From Paenibacillus_G sp049942825 (GTDB lineage: Bacteria > Bacillota > Bacilli > Paenibacillales > NBRC-103111), in contig NZ_CP187970.1 of NCBI RefSeq assembly GCF_049942825.1, forward strand, positions 3,720,001 to 3,784,000: 64,000 bases of DNA, given 5' to 3'. The position numbers were made by a program, and so were the translations under genes. Within the stretch, counting starts at the first letter, position 1. Every line of letters starts with the position of its first letter. The notes beneath the pieces are model-generated. The model worked only from the letters and a program-made list of their open reading frames with translations, was not told where the DNA came from and did not search any database. This document shows positions 26,780 to 35,563 of this stretch, piece by piece.

Positions 26780-26902
26780 CGCCGGGGTCTCCTCTCGGGT
26801 TTTCATTGTCCATTCCTTTTTCTTCCCCTAGATCTTACCATAGTTTGCCCGGCGTCTTCCATCCCGCTCATTCGTTCCTGCCGGCAGTCCGCAGGCTATG
26901 TA

Positions 26903-26928
26903 CAAAAGGAGCTGCAAACCGCAGCTCC
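26903..26928 (-). terminator. Rho-independent terminator of the nitroreductase gene
   Basis: On the minus strand GGAGCTGC, loop GGTTT, GCAGCTCC, followed by TTTTGT. It lies 40 nt after the nitroreductase stop. Confidence 0.8.
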
Positions 26929-26968
26929 CCGGGTGCTCGTGCTCCAGAATCCGGCGATCCGGTGTGCG

Positions 26969-27571
26969 TTAGGGCGAAACCTTGATCCGCTCCTCAAGCG
27001 GCTTGAACTCCTTGTCTCCCGGTGGCGCCGTCGGGTGCCCGAACGGCATCTGCGCAATGAGCTGCCAGGTCTCCGGAATGCCCCATTCCGCGCGGACCTT
27101 CTCGTCGATCAGTGGATTGTAGTGCTGCAGCGAAGCGCCGAGTCCTTCGAGCTCCAGTGCCGTCCAGATGACGTACTGCAGCATGCCGCTGGACTGCTGC
27201 GACCAGGTCGGGAAGCGCTCCGCGTAGGAAGGGAACTGGGCCTGCAGCGCTTCGACGGCGGCCTGGTCCTCGAAATAGAGAATGGTGCCGTACCCCGCGC
27301 GGAAGCCGCCCATACGCTGCCCGGTCGACTCGAACTTGTCCGCCGGGACAATCGCCCGCAGGATCTCCGTCGTGAGATCCCACAGCTTGTCATGCTGCTC
27401 CCCGAACAGCACCAGCACTCTGGCGCTTTGGGAGTTAAAGGCCGAAGGGGTATGCTTCACCGCTTCGCGGACAATCTCCTGGATCCGCTCCTCGGATACC
27501 TGAATCTCTTTGCTGAGGCTATAGATGGTTCGCCGGCTGCGGACAGCCGACAGGAAGTCACTTGCGCTCAT
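26969..27571 (-). CDS. Nitroreductase-family protein (Frm2/HBN1-like)
   Basis: A 200-aa FMN-binding nitroreductase-fold protein. RRTIYSLSKEIQVSEERI is the N-terminal family motif. KHTPSAFNSQSARVLVLFG holds the FMN-contacting segment. WSQQSSGMLQYVIWTALE and LQHYNPLIDEKV are characteristic of the fatty-acid-repression-mutant-like (Frm2/YfhC) branch. These enzymes use NAD(P)H to reduce nitro or related compounds; the physiological substrate is unknown. A GGAGG-type RBS precedes the ATG. Single gene with its own terminator. Confidence 0.88.
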   Translation of the reverse strand: MSASDFLSAVRSRRTIYSLSKEIQVSEERIQEIVREAVKHTPSAFNSQSARVLVLFGEQHDKLWDLTTEILRAIVPADKFESTGQRMGGFRAGYGTILYFEDQAAVEALQAQFPSYAERFPTWSQQSSGMLQYVIWTALELEGLGASLQHYNPLIDEKVRAEWGIPETWQLIAQMPFGHPTAPPGDKEFKPLEERIKVSP

Positions 27572-27880
27572 GTGGATTTCCTCCTTCTGGTGGATAGTTG
27601 TTCCCTTGTCCTTACCCCAAACTTGGAGGGAGGTAACGGCGGGCCATGAATGCCGCAGTGATTTATGTGGTTAAGTGGTTTTCCTTGGCAGAGCTTCCTG
27701 TTTAGCCTAACCATTTGGCGGGCTCCTATTCTTTCCATCCCTGCGCGGCGTTGCGTCAGGGACCTAGTAGGCGTAGAATGGGGAGAGGGTTTGCCTGCCG
27801 CGGTGCTTCACCAGAAGTCCGATGGAAGCGGGCCGTACCACTTCACGCTATACCAACACCGAAGAAATGAAGGGATATCC

Positions 27881-28195
27881 GTGCCGTATTTACGTTTCAA
27901 AGGCTTCCCCCGCGGGGATGTCGAACAGCTTGCTCCACTTGTGGTGGAGGAATTCGCCCATATCGTGAAGGTTCCGAAGGAGATCGTCAAAATCGAGCTG
28001 CTGCCCGTAGAACCGATTCTGAACAGCCCTTTATCCGTGGAGATCCTGATGTTCCCGCGTGAGCAGGCGATACATAACGACGTAGCCGCCAGGCTGCACT
28101 CCCTGCTGGAGGAGTACGGTCATTCGCGGGTTCACATTTTTTTCATGTTGCTGAACAGGGCCTTGTATTATAAGGAAGGCCAGCCGCTGGAGTGA
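27881..28195 (+). CDS. DUF1904-family protein (tautomerase-like)
   Basis: About 104 aa. After the start Met comes Pro (PYLRFKGFPRGDVEQL), as in 4-oxalocrotonate tautomerase-like proteins where Pro1 is catalytic. Then KVPKEIVKIELLPVEPI and EILMFPREQAIHNDVAARLH, typical for DUF1904. The function is not known. The frame opens at 27665, but GTG 27881 follows GAAGGGA closely and produces the expected N-terminus. The 300 nt upstream hold no other gene. Confidence 0.75.
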   Translation: MPYLRFKGFPRGDVEQLAPLVVEEFAHIVKVPKEIVKIELLPVEPILNSPLSVEILMFPREQAIHNDVAARLHSLLEEYGHSRVHIFFMLLNRALYYKEGQPLE

Positions 28196-28200
28196 AGGAG

Positions 28201-28264
28201 CTTCAGGTGAAGTAGCTTCAGATGAGCAGCTTCAGGTGAAGTGACTTCAGGTGAGTGACTTCAA
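28201..28264. repeat. 14/15-bp tandem repeat
   Basis: Alternating 15- and 14-bp units CTTCAGGTGAAGTAG, CTTCAGATGAGCAG, CTTCAGGTGAAGTGA, CTTCAGGTGAGTGA, then CTTCAA. It starts 5 nt after the DUF1904 stop in a 600-nt gene-free stretch (28196-28802), which otherwise holds the interspersed repeats listed below. Confidence 0.8.
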
Positions 28265-28415
28265 GGGCTGGGGGCAGAGAGCGCTGCGGGGTGCTGCTGC
28301 TCCGGAAGCAGGGCAGCGTCAAGGGCGGAGAGCCTAATGCAGCCCTCGGCTTCAGCCGACAGGGGGCATGAAAGCGGCCTGACGGGGTGCAAAAGATAGT
28401 GACTTTGCAACATAA

Positions 28416-28599
28416 AGGAACTCAGATTCTTTATTCGGTGATTTCCCGTAATTTCCCGTCGGATAAAGGAACTACGATGCCTTATGCAGCCCGGATGGAC
28501 GGAAAAGCGGCCTCATGCATCACTATAGCGAACTTCAATTCCGTTATTTCGCAGACTGTCCTGCCGTAGAGGTACATAGCGAACATCAGTTCCGTTATT
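28416..28599 (+). repeat. Interspersed short repeat (copies e-h)
   Basis: Four direct copies: AAGGAACTCAGATTCTTTAT (28416), AAGGAACTACGATGCCTTAT (28467), AGCGAACTTCAATTCCGTTA (28527) and AGCGAACATCAGTTCCGTTA (28578). Same family as the copies at 8655 and 10449-10581. All lie in non-coding DNA. Confidence 0.65.
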
Positions 28600-28802
28600 T
28601 CGGGTTTCGTCAAGGTCATACGATACGTTGGCAGTGGTCAAAGAGGGGGAGGCGCCGGATGCTTCTCCTTTTTTTGGCTTGGCTTCCGGGCATGATCTGC
28701 TCCTAAAAAAGGAAATGCCCATCCTTTCTCGAATACCTTGTGCAATGGATTCCGGAGCCTGGATGAAACGGGTGCAGAAACGAAGGGAAGGGATGGGATG
28801 CT

Positions 28803-29549
28803 GTGACCGATCTTATCGTACTGCTGCTGGTGTCGGCTGTGGCAGCGGGGCTGCTGCTGGCGGCTTCCAAGAGAAAGAAGCAGCGGGAAGACGCGAAACT
28901 GCGAATCACCCCGCCCCTGGACGCCATCCCGGTGGATGATACACCGGACAGGCCGCAGCCCTTCGGGTACAAAGCCCAGTGGTATGCTGTGCGGACCACC
29001 GACACCAGGGCCGTGGTGGAGGCCTTCGGCCTGCGGGAGCCCGTCCCCTGCAATTGGAACAGCGGCCTGCGCCTGGCGGCAGCCTTCTCCGCTGTCTTCG
29101 TGACCCCGCCCCTCGGGGAGTGGACGCTCGTAACCGGTTGGTCGCTGCCCGACCTGAGCTCCAGCCAGGAGGAGGCGTACAGCGTGACGTCGCTTCTGAC
29201 GAAGCTCAGCCGGCGGTTCGGCGAAGCCCATTACTACGCCACCCACCGGGTGGTGGAGTATCACGCGTGGGTAAAAGCGGCCGAAGGGAAGCTCGTCCGC
29301 GGCTGCAGCTATGTGGGCGAGTCTGACTCGGGTGTGCTGGACTGCGGGGACTCTACGCCCGAGGAGCGGTCACTGGGCCTCCACTTCGAGGACCGTGCAT
29401 CTCAGGAGGAAGAAGGGAAGGGGGACGGGCGGCCTACGGAGGAAGATGTACTGGCAATGGCCGGCATGTGGAGCGTGAATCCGCTGATGCCGCCCGATGA
29501 ACAAGCGGGGGTAGGCTGGGCGGGAGGACTTCCACGCCGGGATGCTTGA
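28803..29549 (+). CDS. Membrane-anchored protein of unknown function
   Basis: A 248-aa protein. A single N-terminal membrane helix (LIVLLLVSAVAAGLLLAA) is followed by a basic stop-transfer (SKRKKQRED) and a soluble domain containing ALRAAAFSAVFVTPPLGEW-like sequence and SVTSLLTKLSRRFGEAHYYATHRVVEYHAW. The acidic C-terminus ends in a Gly-rich stretch. I recognise no family. The start is GTG 28803, preceded by purine-rich GGGAAGGGATGGG. Its end overlaps the upstream reading frame of the GNAT gene, so the two may be co-transcribed. Confidence 0.6.
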   Translation: MTDLIVLLLVSAVAAGLLLAASKRKKQREDAKLRITPPLDAIPVDDTPDRPQPFGYKAQWYAVRTTDTRAVVEAFGLREPVPCNWNSGLRLAAAFSAVFVTPPLGEWTLVTGWSLPDLSSSQEEAYSVTSLLTKLSRRFGEAHYYATHRVVEYHAWVKAAEGKLVRGCSYVGESDSGVLDCGDSTPEERSLGLHFEDRASQEEEGKGDGRPTEEDVLAMAGMWSVNPLMPPDEQAGVGWAGGLPRRDA

Positions 29550-29584
29550 ACGAGAAGGTTAACGGGATAAAGGAGTTGGAGCGA

Positions 29585-30076
29585 TTGTTTACGATGCATC
29601 AAGCTGGGGAAGAAGACGCCCGGGCGGTTGCAGCCCTTTTCGAGGAGCTGATCGGGGAGATTATCGAGCGGTCGGGAGGCACGACGGCTGCAGCCTTCGA
29701 GGTGGGGGAATCCGTGCAGCTGAGTGCCAGCCTGCTGGCTTCGGGCGCTTACCGCGTGTGGCTCGCCGTATCGGATGAGAGCGGCGAGCCGGCCGGTTTC
29801 ATTTCTGTGCACGAGAGTGCTTCGCTGTATGCCGGCGGAGCCTTCGGTATCATCCAGGAGCTGTACGTCCGGGCGGCTTACCGCTCGCACGGGCTGGGCC
29901 GGCAGCTTACCGATGTCGCGGCCGCCTATGCCGCCGCCGTCGGCTGGAAGCGGCTTGAGGTCTGCACGCCTCCGCTGCCGGCGTTCGACCGCTCGCTCGA
30001 ATTTTATAAGCGGGAAGGGTTCGAGGTGACCGGCGGCCGGAAGATGAAGCGGATGATCAGGCCGCAGGATCTGTAG
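29585..30076 (+). CDS. GNAT-family N-acetyltransferase
   Basis: A GNAT fold of about 164 residues. The acetyl-CoA binding motif A is IIQELYVRAAYRSHGLGRQL (Q/RxxGxG/A form), preceded by the beta-strand GFISVHES and followed by GWKRLEVCTPP and FYKREGFEVTG. Substrate unknown. The frame opens at 29546, but AAAGGAG at 29569-29575 is 9 nt from TTG 29585, which I choose; ATG 29594 is too distant. It follows the membrane-anchored gene closely and precedes a small helical protein by 16 nt, forming a probable three-gene operon. Confidence 0.8.
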   Translation: MFTMHQAGEEDARAVAALFEELIGEIIERSGGTTAAAFEVGESVQLSASLLASGAYRVWLAVSDESGEPAGFISVHESASLYAGGAFGIIQELYVRAAYRSHGLGRQLTDVAAAYAAAVGWKRLEVCTPPLPAFDRSLEFYKREGFEVTGGRKMKRMIRPQDL

Positions 30077-30092
30077 GCAGGGAGGGCTGGCG

Positions 30093-30554
30093 ATGGATCT
30101 GCAGGATACAGCAGCCAAGATTAACAAACTGAACACTTCGGCACGCCCTCCAGCTGGTGATGAGTCTGTGTTTGATCAAGTGGAGGCTCATCTTCAAGCT
30201 CTGGAGCTAAGTGAACAGCTGCAGATTCACAATCTCCTGGAGGTCGAGTCGCTGCGGCTGATCTATTGCTTCAGAGAGAGGAGCAGCTTGGACGATAGCG
30301 TCCTGGAGCACTTGATCTGGCGGTACTTTCAGCTTGAACTCACCTTGGAGGGGAACCGTTACACGGATGCTTTCCTGAACGAACTTCTGGCCGAATATTC
30401 CAGAAGGCGCTGGCTGGCAGTGGAGAGTTTGGTCATCCGTGCATTGAAAGAGGACCGGCTTAGTGAAGCTCAAGCTAAGGCGGCTGACCTTGTGCTGACA
30501 AGCAAAGCTTACGGCAGAGAGAGAGGCTTACCTGTGCAGGAGAGATGTTCGTGA
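30093..30554 (+). CDS. Small helical protein of unknown function
   Basis: A 153-aa, soluble, almost all-helical protein rich in Leu, Glu and Arg. It contains HLQALELSEQLQIHNLLEVE and LIWRYFQLELTLEGNRYTDA. No family recognised. GGGAGGG lies 7-10 nt before the ATG. It is probably co-transcribed with the GNAT gene. About 200 nt after it hold no gene. Confidence 0.6.
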   Translation: MDLQDTAAKINKLNTSARPPAGDESVFDQVEAHLQALELSEQLQIHNLLEVESLRLIYCFRERSSLDDSVLEHLIWRYFQLELTLEGNRYTDAFLNELLAEYSRRRWLAVESLVIRALKEDRLSEAQAKAADLVLTSKAYGRERGLPVQERCS

Positions 30555-30744
30555 AGGCCGTAGCATTGACAAGGGGATACCTGCCGCAAGAAAGCTTAGC
30601 ATGCCTAGCCATGCCAATCCCCGTGACGAACGACAAAAAGCGGCGCATCAAACTGCAGATGATGACCCGGCAGCAGCAGAATGGATCAAGAGTTAAGTAG
30701 GCAGGCGCTCAAAACCGGTGCGGGGTCGGGCGGACTGCTTATTT

Positions 30745-30760
30745 ATTTATGTACATAAAT
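30745..30760. promoter_or_regulatory. Palindromic PadR-type operator candidate
   Basis: ATTTATGTACATAAAT is a perfect 16-bp palindrome with the ATGT/ACAT core typical of PadR-family operators. It lies about 90 nt upstream of the PadR gene, so autorepression is likely. Confidence 0.6.
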
Positions 30761-30848
30761 GGTAAATGGTGGTATTCTTTTCTTATACATAGGATTCCGA
30801 TGTATGGTTAGCCGAGGTATACCCATTCGAGGGAGAGGAGGCGCCCTA

Positions 30849-31184
30849 GTGACACCGGTGAACAAAGAACTGCTGAAAGGGAGCACGGTCACCATGATTT
30901 TAACCCTGCTCGAAGGAAAAGACCTGTACGGCTACGAGCTGATCAAAGAGCTTGAGCGCCGCTCCGGCGGGGCGTTCGCACTCAAGGAAGGCACACTGTA
31001 CCCGATCCTTCATCAGATGGAGAGCCAGCTGTGGGTGGAGGCGTATTGGCGGGAAGTGGAGGGACGAAGACGCAAGTATTACAGGATCACAGACAAGGGG
31101 CGCGGACAGCTCAAGGAAAAAAAAGCGGAATGGATTCTGTTCCGCCGTTCGGTCGATCAAGTCTTAGGGGAGGACCCCATATGA
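30849..31184 (+). CDS. PadR-family transcriptional regulator
   Basis: A 111-aa winged-helix repressor. The motifs are LEGKDLYGYELIKELERRSGGAF, then LKEGTLYPILHQMES in the recognition region and RKYYRITDKGRGQL in the wing. GAGGAGG lies 7 nt before GTG 30849; the frame opens 30 codons earlier across the operator. Its TGA overlaps the ATG of the next gene (ATGA), the usual PadR plus membrane-protein pair in Firmicutes. A shortened relative of this gene exists at 50929-51099. Confidence 0.85.
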   Translation: MTPVNKELLKGSTVTMILTLLEGKDLYGYELIKELERRSGGAFALKEGTLYPILHQMESQLWVEAYWREVEGRRRKYYRITDKGRGQLKEKKAEWILFRRSVDQVLGEDPI

Positions 31185-32494
31185 TTCGGGAGTACGAGGA
31201 AGTGCAGGACTATCTAAACCAGGTATGCTCGAAGGTCCGTGCACGTGAGGTGCATCAGGAGATCAGAGAGGAGCTCATAAGCCACATTGAGGAGCTTGTC
31301 CTGACAAAGGAGGCGGATGGGAGCAGCAAGGAGAAGGCTGTCCCATGGGCTTTGAGGCAAATGGGAGATCCCGCGCAAGTGGGAGGGGAACTGCATAAGA
31401 TTCACCGGCCGAGACTGAACTGGGTACTTCTGGCAGCGGTGCGGTGCTGCTCTTTGTGATGCTTGGCGCTGCAGCTATGTATGCGGTAGATGCAGGCGGG
31501 GCAGCCGGTTTCTTTCAGGGTAAAATCAAAGGCGCGTGGATCGGGTTTGTCATCATGCTGTTCATCTACCGGTGGGATTACCGAAAGTTGGAGCTCTGGT
31601 CGGGGAAGATTTATCTGATTGCCCTGCTGCTCGCAGCGCTGGTCTGGAACGTGAATGCGGATATCCTCTACCAGAGCGCTGTGGTCATTTGGGGTCCCTT
31701 TTTGTTAGATTGGCTGATCGTCAGCTTCCTGCTTGTCTGCTCAGCAGCTGGACAGCTTCGCGTATGGCGGGAGGGAAGGGTGGTTTTGGCTTAAGACCTC
31801 CGTGTTCTACGTTCTTCTGCCCGTACTGTTTTTCTTGAAGCTGCACTGGTACATTGGACTTGGGATGTACTTTACGGGTTACACGATGGTTTCGGTCATC
31901 ATCACCAAAGCGCACGTGAAGTAGGCTATTCAAACCTGGGGCCTGCTGCTGATCCTGGGTGTCTTCGCATTAGCGGTAATGGACCGGCCCAGCCCGTACC
32001 TGAACAGGATGAATGCCTTCTTGCATCCCGAATCTGTCTCCAAAGACGCATCTTATCAGATGGTGAAAATACAGGAAGGGCTCCAAGCCGCAGGCTGGTG
32101 GGGACAAGGGCTGGGACCGGCACAGCATCATCTTCCCGGCTATGCTCAAGAAGCAGTCCTGGCTTATCTCATCTACACTTTCGGATGGTGGTTTGGCCTG
32201 ATCGTGATCTTCCTGGGCTGCATGCTCATTACCCAGCTTTGGTCGGCAGTTTATCGAGTACAGGACCCCTTCGGCAAGCTGCTCTCTGCGGGTCTTGCAG
32301 GGATGCTCAGCTTTCAGTTTACGTACAGTCTTCTAATGACGTTCGGAGGGCTTCCGATCATCTCGATTTCCATCCCTTTCTTGAGTGCCAGCAACGACTA
32401 TATGATCATCGAGTTTGCTGCTGCCGGACTCATTCTGGGAATTTACAGGCGTAAGGATCTCGTAATGAACCGGACAGAGCGGGCTATGCCATAG
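31181..32494 (+). pseudogene. FtsW/RodA/SpoVE-like gene with permease-prefix domain, broken
   Basis: Three fragments together cover a membrane protein of the SEDS (FtsW/RodA) type. Residues from 31181 (MIREYEEVQDYLNQVCSKVR, a permease prefix domain 1) run in one frame to about 31440. The frame then shifts by one for 31444-31794 (several helices). It shifts back around 31740-31790, meets an in-frame TAG at 31922-31924, and continues from there to 32494 (GWWGQGLGPAQHH, then LIYTFGWWFGLIVIFLGC, as in SEDS proteins). At least two frameshifts and one stop. It was the partner of padR. Confidence 0.75.
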
Positions 32495-32648
32495 AAAGTG
32501 GGGAGCTATTCGTAATGTGAGGAGTGAACCGGTGGATGCCGTGATTCGCGCCCTTCTGCAGATTGAATTGGGAGACAGATTTCTTGGGAAACTGGCGATC
32601 GCTCGAGAATCGGTATCAACCCTTCATGTTTCATTTAACAGGGAGCTA

Positions 32649-32683
32649 ACAGGGAGCAGCACGCCGCATCTGCTCCCTGTTTC
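32649..32683 (+). terminator. Terminator-like hairpin after the padR unit
   Basis: ACAGGGAGCAG / CTGCTCCCTGT, 11 bp with a 10-nt loop, followed by a short T stretch. The left arm is preceded by a duplicated AACAGGGAGC. It ends the padR-FtsW unit about 155 nt after its last stop. Confidence 0.6.
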
Positions 32684-32812
32684 ATTGAGCAACTCAGCAG
32701 GATATGGGAGTAAAACTCCCAATGTGCTTCATGTTCCGTCCCCAGCTTAGGTTTGGGCATTCAAAATCAGCCCCGGGAGGTCAGGAACAATAACATCTTG
32801 ACCTTGGCCGGG

Positions 32813-33226
32813 TCAGCCTGCGCGGCGGGAGCGGGCCTGGGTCAGCCCGGCGAGAACCATGCCGGTCAGCCCCAGCATGATGGCCACAATGGCCCCGGCC
32901 CGCCCGCTGCCGGTGCCGAAGCCGCCGGTGGTGTTGGCCAGGTGGATCCCGGCGAGGACTATGCCGGCCAGCCCCGCCACCGCGGCCGAGATAGCCCCGG
33001 CCCGGCCGCTGCCGCTGCCGAAACGACCGGCGGAGCGGGCCAGTGACAGCCCGCCGATGACGACGCTGACCAGCCCCGCCGCCGCGGCCGAGAGGGCCCT
33101 GAGTCGCCCGGAGGTAAATCCGAATCCGATAGTACCGTCAGTCACTCCAGCGGAGGCCAAGGCCAAAGTTGGTACAAAAAGAAGTGTACAAAGGATTAGG
33201 AATGAAACCAGAAGCGTTTTTTTCAT
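32813..33226 (-). CDS. DUF6223-like repeat membrane protein
   Basis: A 137-aa protein with a signal-like N-terminus (MKKTLLVSFLILCTLLFVP). Three tandem repeats of about 33 residues follow, each with a charged start (SGRLRALS, GSGRAGAIS, GSGRAGAIV), a hydrophobic helix (AGLAGIVLAGIHLA) and a Gly-rich turn (GGFGTGS). This matches small DUF6223-type membrane proteins of unknown role. GAGGAG lies 10 nt before the ATG at 33224-33226. Divergent from a two-component system and a plausible target of it. Confidence 0.65.
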   Translation of the reverse strand: MKKTLLVSFLILCTLLFVPTLALASAGVTDGTIGFGFTSGRLRALSAAAAGLVSVVIGGLSLARSAGRFGSGSGRAGAISAAVAGLAGIVLAGIHLANTTGGFGTGSGRAGAIVAIMLGLTGMVLAGLTQARSRRAG

Positions 33227-33443
33227 GTGTTCACAGCTCCTCATTCTTGTTTTGCGTTGCAATCATGGGTTGGATTTTCTTTATTTGCAGACCCTGCTGC
33301 CGCGTCCCCATGCTCAAACCCAGTTTATCAAGACCATGTTAAGAACTTGTGGAGAAGGTATCCTTTTTTCGTGGCGATCATCCATTGGCTTAGAAATCAA
33401 GCTATAATACGAGTAAAAAACAGCAGAAAGAAGCGGGAAATGG

Positions 33444-34130
33444 ATGAAAACAACGTTACTTCTGGTGGATGATGAAGTGAAAATGCTGGAGGCGATGGCT
33501 TCCTATTTACAAAATGAAGGATATCGGATTGTGATGGCCACGACGGGCAAGGATGCGCTGACTGCAGCAAAGACGGAGTGTCCGGCTTTGGTTGTCTTGG
33601 ACTGGATGCTTCCGGGAATGAGCGGTATTGAAGTTTGCCGCGAACTTCGAAACATGGGGTCTTATGGAATCATTATGCTGACGGCAAAAACGGAGGAGGC
33701 GGATAAAATTATCGGTTTGGAGATCGGGGCCGATGATTACATGACAAAACCCTGCAGCTTGAGAGAGTTAGCGGCGAGGATACGTTCCATCTTACGCCGC
33801 ATCCAGGGCAAATCCGAAGAACTTCATACGATGGTAAGGGGAGACTTGACGATTATCGAATCGAAATGCCAAGTCATGAAGGAGGGTGAGGAACTTATTC
33901 TCACGCCTACGGAATTCAAACTACTGATAACTTTGGCCGCCAAACCCGGTATTGTCTTCAGCCGGCTCCAACTGATGAAATCGGTCATGCAAGATGATTT
34001 CATCAACTACGAGCGCACGATTGATTCCCACATCAGCAACCTGCGAAAGAAGATTGAGCGTGATCCGGCAAATCCCCACTATGTTCAAACCGTGTTCGGA
34101 TTCGGTTATCGATTCGGTGACAGGCTATGA
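33444..34130 (+). CDS. OmpR-family response regulator
   Basis: A 228-aa regulator. The receiver domain has the acidic pocket LLVDDE, the phosphoacceptor D53 in VVLDWMLPGMSG and the conserved Lys in DYMTKPCS. The C-terminal winged helix has LTPTEFKLLITLAAKPG and IDSHISNLRKKIERDP, then FGFGYRF. A TATAAT at 33403-33408 may be its -10, with a weak -35. The RBS (GGGAAATGG) is modest. Its stop overlaps the kinase start by 4 nt, so the two are one unit. Confidence 0.92.
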   Translation: MKTTLLLVDDEVKMLEAMASYLQNEGYRIVMATTGKDALTAAKTECPALVVLDWMLPGMSGIEVCRELRNMGSYGIIMLTAKTEEADKIIGLEIGADDYMTKPCSLRELAARIRSILRRIQGKSEELHTMVRGDLTIIESKCQVMKEGEELILTPTEFKLLITLAAKPGIVFSRLQLMKSVMQDDFINYERTIDSHISNLRKKIERDPANPHYVQTVFGFGYRFGDRL

Positions 34131-35500
34131 AGGTACGGTGGTGCATCGGGGATAAATTGTTTGGCGCGATGGCGGTTTTGGTGCTTTTTGTCACGGCGGG
34201 CTACTTCGGGGCAACCCAGGGCTACTTAAAGAACCGATTTGAGGATTACTTCAAAGAAAAAACCACAGAGCGGTTTGAAACCCACTATAAGGAGCATCAA
34301 CATTCATGGGAAGGCATTGAGGGGATAAGAACTTCATATGAAGGGGAGCGGCGAAGTCCGGATCAGCGCGAGATCGCTCTATTGTCCCCTGACGGGAGCC
34401 TCTTGTTCCATAGCGGAGCGGGCGATCCCGGGTCGTTGATACGGACAGGAAAACGGAATACCGTCATGATAAACGGAGCGACCGTAGGCACGATCTATGT
34501 CGACAGGTGGGAAACGGCCGAAGATGATCGGATCAAAAAATACATTCTGGACTCCATGCGCACCTCAGCTTTGCGGGTGCCGTTCGTAACCGGGTTCCTG
34601 GCACTGCTTCTCGGCTTATGGTTAACCAAGAAGATAACGCAGCCCCTGAACCGGCTCATTCCCGCCATTCATCAAATTGCAGCGGGTGAGCTTCCCCTTC
34701 GCATTGCTGTGACAACAAAAGATGAGTTCGGGAAAGTAACGGAATCGTTCAATCATATGGCGCAGCAGTTGTTTCGTGCAGAAGAGGTGCGAAAAAACTT
34801 GACAGCCGATGTGGCGCATGAGTTAAGGACGCCGCTTTCCATTATTCATTGTCATATGGAAATGATCCAAGAGGGAGGGCGGGACATTCCTCCGGAAACC
34901 TTATTGCCTATACAGGATGAAGTCATCCGTTTGTCCAAGCTGGTCGACGATCTCCACCAGTTGACGCTGGCCGAAGCAGGCAGGCTGCGGCTGGACCGAT
35001 CCCCAACCGATCTGGTTCCCCTGTTGGATCGGATCCTTGATATGTTAAAGCCGGAAGCGGAGGAACGACATATCGAGATGATTCGCTCGTATCCGGAACA
35101 GCCATTGCATGCGCTCGTTGATGCTAACCGAATGACGCAGGTATTCTATAATTTGTTGGTCAATGCCATGCGATATACCCCGTCCGGCGGGAAGATTTCG
35201 ATTCGAGTCACGGAACGTTCCCACGAGAAGTCGCGTTATGTGTCAGTCACGATTGAGGATTCCGGAGTAGGGATTGAAGCGGAGCGGCTTCCCTTCCTGT
35301 TCGACCGTTTTTATCGAGTTGAAGAATCACGTTCCCGTCATACGGGCGGTATGGGTCTTGGGCTTGCGATTGCCAAAGAATTTGTCGAGGCTCATCAAGG
35401 CGTGATTTCGGTACAAAGCGAGGTTCATCGCGGGACCCGGTTTACTGTACAGCTGCCTTGCCCGCAGCAAAGCGTGAATCCAATTAACGGGGAGGGCTAG
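34127..35500 (+). CDS. Sensor histidine kinase (HAMP-HisKA-HATPase_c)
   Basis: A 457-aa kinase. Membrane helices lie at about 13-30 and 151-167, enclosing a roughly 120-residue extracytoplasmic sensor domain. HAMP is at about 168-222, and the H box VAHELRTPLSIIHCHMEM has H231. The N box is QVFYNLLVNAMRYTP and the G boxes are EDSGVGI and GMGLGLAIAKEF. The stimulus is unknown. It phosphorylates the regulator encoded just upstream (ATGA overlap). No target gene follows it on the same strand, which points to the divergent DUF6223 gene. Confidence 0.93.
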   Translation: MKVRWCIGDKLFGAMAVLVLFVTAGYFGATQGYLKNRFEDYFKEKTTERFETHYKEHQHSWEGIEGIRTSYEGERRSPDQREIALLSPDGSLLFHSGAGDPGSLIRTGKRNTVMINGATVGTIYVDRWETAEDDRIKKYILDSMRTSALRVPFVTGFLALLLGLWLTKKITQPLNRLIPAIHQIAAGELPLRIAVTTKDEFGKVTESFNHMAQQLFRAEEVRKNLTADVAHELRTPLSIIHCHMEMIQEGGRDIPPETLLPIQDEVIRLSKLVDDLHQLTLAEAGRLRLDRSPTDLVPLLDRILDMLKPEAEERHIEMIRSYPEQPLHALVDANRMTQVFYNLLVNAMRYTPSGGKISIRVTERSHEKSRYVSVTIEDSGVGIEAERLPFLFDRFYRVEESRSRHTGGMGLGLAIAKEFVEAHQGVISVQSEVHRGTRFTVQLPCPQQSVNPINGEG

Positions 35501-35563
35501 GTTCCCAAACGGACCATTTGGTGTAACAGGAACTGGACAACATTTGTAAAAAGAACGGCGTGT

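Noticed and set aside
25655..27649. A 664-codon open frame on the plus strand
   Set aside because: It is antisense to the epimerase-like and nitroreductase genes, both of which have clear motifs and RBS. Its translation is low-complexity and resembles nothing; long antisense frames are common in G+C-rich DNA.
28416..28599. CRISPR-like array of 20-bp repeats
   Set aside because: The repeats are degenerate and spacing is irregular (51, 60 and 51 bp), there are no cas genes, and other copies lie scattered 18-20 kb away.
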